From assembly GCA_937969105.1 (NCBI GenBank), contig CALBUZ010000056.1, forward strand, positions 1 to 17,270: a DNA stretch of 17,270 bases. Reading direction: 5' to 3'. Below are positions 14,925 to 17,270 of the stretch, piece by piece; the first letter of the stretch is position 1, and each line of letters begins with the position of its first letter. The stretch is from an uncultured Collinsella sp. Its GTDB lineage: Bacteria; Actinomycetota; Coriobacteriia; Coriobacteriales; Coriobacteriaceae. Made by a program: the position numbers and the translations under genes. The notes beneath the pieces are model-generated. The model had not been told where the DNA came from. It saw nothing but the letters and a program-made list of their open reading frames with translations, and searched no databases.

Positions 14925-16580
14925 ATGCCTACCGTATCCGGTAAGATTCTGTCGGTCGATGAGGAGACGAAGCTCCTCCAGCCGATCGACAGCTATGTAA
15001 ACGAGATTCAGAAGAAGGTCGACGCCCTGCGCGCCGACGGTACCACGCGTGTCGTCGAGCTGCAGGGTAACATTGATGCCGCCAAGAGCGATCGCGTGCT
15101 TACCAAAGCGGAGCGCGATGAGGCTATCAATGGCTTTAAGGCTCAGATGGAGCAGGCTAAGAAGGTCGAGGCCCAGAACAAGGGCCAGATTGACAAGCTT
15201 ATTGTCGACGCCGAGAACTATCTGAAGGCACACTATGAGGCTGAGTACCTCGCACCCGTTAAGGCCAGTTGCGCCGTCGAGCGCGAGGCCGCCAAGGCTG
15301 CCTATCAGAAGCATCTCGCCGAGCTCGAGAAGGAGCACCAGGCTGGTATTGCCGGTATCACCGACCAGGCCGAGATTAAAGAAGAAAAGTACGTCTACAA
15401 GAACAAGCAGTTCGATGCCAAGGTGACCTACCAGCAGGAGCTGCAGCAGATCAAGGATCGCGAGCACGAGGCCTTTGCCTACCAGTATCACCTGATCGAT
15501 CTGCTCCGCATTGGCAAGTTTACCTTTGCCGAGAACATGGCCCAGCGCTGGGAGAACTACAAATACACGTTCAATACGCGTACGTTCCTGCTCAACAACG
15601 GCCTGTATATCGCCATCGCGCTGGTTTTCATTGCCCTGTGCGCCATTACGCCGGTCGTTAAGGGCACTCAGCTGCTCACGGCTCAGAACGTGTTGAATAT
15701 CTTCCAGCAGGCTTCGCCTCGTATGTTCCTGGCACTCGGCGTTGCCGGCCTGATTCTCCAGACCGGTACCGACCTGTCGATTGGTCGTATGGTCGGCATG
15801 AGCATGGTGGCGTCTACCATCATCATGCACGCCGGTCCCAACACCGGCACAGTCTTTGGCATTGCCTTCGACTTCTCGACCATGCCTCTCGTGGCCCAGA
15901 TTATCCTGGCGCTTGTCGTCTGCGTTGTTCTGTGCACCGCGTTCTCTGCCATCGCCGGCTTCTTTACCGCTAAGTTTAAGATGCACTGGTTCATCTCGAC
16001 GATGGCCAACATGCTCATCATCTTTGGTCTTGTCACCTATGCCACTAAGGGTGTTTCCTTCGGCTCAATCAATCCTCTGATTCCCGCCATGGTCACCCCG
16101 CGCATCGGCGGCTTCCCGACGATTATCCTGTGGGCCGTCGCTGCCATCGTGGTCGTGTGGTTCATCTGGAACAAGACCACCTTCGGTAAGAACATGTTCG
16201 CCGTTGGCGGCAACCCCGAGGCTGCTTCCGTCTCCGGCATCAACGTCTTCGCCGTCTCTATCGGCGCTTTCATCCTCGCGGGCATCCTGTATGGCTTCGG
16301 CTCTTGGCTCGAGTGCATCCGCATGGTCGGTTCCGGCTCCGCTGCTTACGGCCAGGGCTGGGAGATGGACGCTATTGCCGCGTGCGTCGTCGGTGGTGTT
16401 TCCTTTACCGGCGGTATCGGCAAGATTTCCGGCGTCACCGTCGGTGTGCTGATCTTCACTGCTTTGACTTATGCACTGACCATTCTGGGTATCGACACCA
16501 ACCTGCAGTTCGTGTTCTCCGGCCTGATTATTCTCGTCGCCGTCACGCTCGACTGCCTCAAGTACGTTCAGAAGAAATAG
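14925..16580 (+). CDS. mglC: galactose ABC importer permease MglC with long N-terminal coiled-coil extension
   Basis: MglC forms the membrane channel of the importer. The permease part (about residues 222-551) is clear: LGVAGLILQTGTDLSIGR (271-288), NKTTFGKNMFAVGGNPEAA in the middle, WEMDAIAACVVGGVSFTGG towards the end and a C-terminal DCLKYVQKK, all close to E. coli MglC (336 residues). Residues 1-220 are additional, hydrophilic and rich in Lys, Glu, Gln and Ala, with no signal or membrane segment. They probably form cytoplasmic coiled-coil helices, and nothing like them exists in the E. coli protein. The ATG at 14925 is preceded by GAAGGGG with 9 bases spacing; the ATG at 14916 abuts that site. 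The frame is continuous, so this is not a sequencing join. The extension could contact MglA or organise the complex; its role is unknown. Confidence 0.93.
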   Translation: MPTVSGKILSVDEETKLLQPIDSYVNEIQKKVDALRADGTTRVVELQGNIDAAKSDRVLTKAERDEAINGFKAQMEQAKKVEAQNKGQIDKLIVDAENYLKAHYEAEYLAPVKASCAVEREAAKAAYQKHLAELEKEHQAGIAGITDQAEIKEEKYVYKNKQFDAKVTYQQELQQIKDREHEAFAYQYHLIDLLRIGKFTFAENMAQRWENYKYTFNTRTFLLNNGLYIAIALVFIALCAITPVVKGTQLLTAQNVLNIFQQASPRMFLALGVAGLILQTGTDLSIGRMVGMSMVASTIIMHAGPNTGTVFGIAFDFSTMPLVAQIILALVVCVVLCTAFSAIAGFFTAKFKMHWFISTMANMLIIFGLVTYATKGVSFGSINPLIPAMVTPRIGGFPTIILWAVAAIVVVWFIWNKTTFGKNMFAVGGNPEAASVSGINVFAVSIGAFILAGILYGFGSWLECIRMVGSGSAAYGQGWEMDAIAACVVGGVSFTGGIGKISGVTVGVLIFTALTYALTILGIDTNLQFVFSGLIILVAVTLDCLKYVQKK

Positions 16581-16607
16581 CGCATCGTTCTTGTTTTCCA
16601 TTCTTCT

Positions 16608-16647
16608 AAGAGGGGAGTCGGCCGCCATCCTCCGGCTCCCCTCTTTT
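16608..16647 (+). terminator. Rho-independent terminator after mglC
   Basis: AAGAGGGGAGTCGG (16608-16621) pairs with CCGGCTCCCCTCTT (16632-16645), one G-U pair, loop of 10 bases, followed by TT after the paired T bases. It closes the mglAC unit. Confidence 0.88.
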
Positions 16648-16692
16648 GAGCTTGAAGACAACTGGAAGTTATTTGGAAAAGGCAGCATGCAG

Positions 16693-16747
16693 ACATCTTG
16701 TTCGCTATGCTCAATCTCCAAATGAAAGATGTTTTGCCGAAAGGCAA
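16693..16747 (+). promoter_or_regulatory. structured leader of the PTS EIIB gene
   Basis: ACATCTT (16693-16699) and AAGATGT (16726-16732) form a 7-bp inverted repeat. A small GAAA-tetraloop hairpin TTGCC-GAAA-GGCAA (16734-16747) follows immediately. These lie in the presumed promoter/leader of the downstream gene. No -35/-10 pair is convincing. Confidence 0.4.
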
Positions 16748-16774
16748 GATTGAAGAGGAAGGCAGGGCCTCCTA

Positions 16775-17068
16775 ATGAAAAAGGTACTCGTCTGTTGCAA
16801 TACCGGCGTGACGACCAGCTTGCTGGTTGCAAAAATCAAAAGTGTCGCCGAGACGCGCAATCTCGAGATTGAGATTGAGGCTTCGCCGATGGCCACCGCT
16901 GCGGACCATATTGCCGAAGCCGATGTCGTTTTGCTGGGGCCGCAGGTCGGCTATGCAAAAGAGGCTTTTGAAGAGGCGGGCGCTAAAAACGTTCGCGTCA
17001 TTACTGCCGATGATTACGCTACGCAGAATGTCGACGGCATCCTAGACAGCGTCGAAGGCGTTTTGTAG
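16775..17068 (+). CDS. PTS lactose/cellobiose-family EIIB component
   Basis: The 97-residue cytoplasmic phosphocarrier belongs to the lactose/cellobiose PTS IIB family. The phosphorylation-site loop is CCNTGVTTSLL (7-17), with Cys8 aligning with the active Cys of E. coli ChbB (FCSAGMSTSLL). ADVVLLGPQVGYA (48-60) matches the second conserved segment. It would pass phosphate from an EIIA to sugar through an EIIC. Neither partner is in the window and a strong terminator follows at once, so it looks like a free-standing EIIB whose partners are elsewhere. Galactose 6-phosphate from such a PTS would feed LacAB, but substrate specificity cannot be read from IIB. AGGAAGG about 12 bases and CAGGG 7 bases upstream serve as possible ribosome sites. 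Confidence 0.92.
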   Translation: MKKVLVCCNTGVTTSLLVAKIKSVAETRNLEIEIEASPMATAADHIAEADVVLLGPQVGYAKEAFEEAGAKNVRVITADDYATQNVDGILDSVEGVL

Positions 17069-17108
17069 CTGTAATCCAAACTTAGGGCATGCATTGTTTT
17101 GCGTGTCC

Positions 17109-17154
17109 AAGCCGCCGCATGGGAGATCTCCTTCACCTATGCGGCGGCTTTTCC
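17109..17154 (+). terminator. Rho-independent terminator after the EIIB gene
   Basis: AAGCCGCCGCAT (17109-17120) and ATGCGGCGGCTT (17139-17150) form a perfect 12-bp stem with an 18-base loop, followed by TT and a T-rich tail. Confidence 0.88.
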
Positions 17155-17178
17155 GTTTTGGTCTCTCGCTCGCGATCA

Positions 17179-17199
17179 AAACCACCACAAAGAGGACAG
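17179..17199. repeat. half copy of the terminator-repeat at 11521-11541
   Basis: Positions 17179-17199 match 11521-11541 at 20 of 21 bases (AAACCACCACAAAG then GGACAG). The complementary right arm found at 11545-11559 is missing here. The copy stops exactly where the insertion-sequence-like end begins. Confidence 0.7.
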
Positions 17200-17270
17200 T
17201 GAACTGCCTCCCATTTCTTGGACATCGGGAAATGGGAGGTTTTCCATGAGTATAGACCTTAGGGTGAAGC
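17200..17270 (+). mobile_element. left end of an IS3-family (IS150-like) insertion sequence, cut by the window edge
   Basis: The sequence TGAACTGCCTCCCATTTC, then TTGGACATC and GAAATGG, resembles the IS150 terminus as I remember it (TGTACTGCACCCATTTTG, TTGGACGAT, GAAATGG). A perfect 11-bp inverted repeat CCTCCCATTTC (17207-17217) / GAAATGGGAGG (17229-17239) contains the ribosome site of the ORF starting at 17246. The right end and the transposase are outside the window, so the family call rests only on this terminus. Confidence 0.55.
17246..17270 (+). CDS. start of a probable transposase OrfA, truncated by the window edge
   Basis: Eight codons are visible from the ATG (MSIDLRVK). GGGAGG lies 6 bases upstream. 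The opening is compatible with IS3-family OrfA, which begins with a short HTH protein, but too little is present to identify it by sequence. The call depends on the adjacent IS150-like terminus. Confidence 0.4.

Noticed and set aside
1..17270. CRISPR array, tRNA, rRNA or prophage genes
   Set aside because: No regularly spaced repeats, cloverleaf sequence, ribosomal RNA or phage structural gene was seen on either strand.

Overview
The window looks like a chromosomal carbohydrate-utilisation region from a high-GC, Gram-positive gut anaerobe. A Collinsella-like member of the Coriobacteriia is my best guess. That is an inference from gene content (Lac tagatose genes, class-2 GalT, an Mgl ABC system, a flavodiiron protein and a PTS IIB), codon use and hairpin style. 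No marker gene in the window proves the taxonomy.

Layout. Positions 1-1036 carry a multi-pass membrane protein of unknown function, closed by a strong terminator. A promoter region dense in TGTTC/GAACA half-sites follows (about 1174-1250). Then come lacA-lacB (galactose-6-phosphate isomerase), a 377-bp structured gap, and lacX-lacC (LacX-type aldose epimerase, tagatose-6-phosphate kinase). A convergent gap with three stacked hairpins (4631-4803) separates these from the minus-strand Leloir genes galT, galK and galM. A LacI-family regulator is divergent from galM (about 9176-10207). A flavodiiron protein (10337-11497) with its own promoter and terminator interrupts the sugar genes. The Mgl galactose ABC transporter follows: mglB, an intercistronic terminator-like hairpin, then mglA-mglC. 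The right end has an isolated lactose/cellobiose-type PTS EIIB with its own terminator. The last 71 bases look like the left end of an IS3/IS150-type insertion sequence.

How the genes work together. MglBAC would import galactose. GalM, GalK and GalT feed it into the Leloir pathway. LacAB and LacC process galactose 6-phosphate, the product of PTS uptake, to tagatose 1,6-bisphosphate. Neither pathway is complete here: no lacD aldolase and no galE are visible. Five copies of a LacI-type operator with an invariant 13-bp core GAGTACGTWAACA lie upstream of galK, galM, the regulator itself, mglB and mglA. They define a local galactose regulon. lacAB lacks this site and instead has a cluster of DeoR/GlpR-like half-sites.

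Most notable observations. (1) MglB appears to be a circular permutation of the canonical galactose-binding protein: the mature protein starts at the segment that normally follows residue ~110 of E. coli MglB, and the normal N-terminal ~110 residues are at its C-terminus. All recognised sugar-contact residues are still present. (2) MglC carries a charged, probably coiled-coil, N-terminal extension of about 220 residues before an otherwise ordinary permease. Two architectural departures in one transporter make 11909-16580 the most interesting part of the window.
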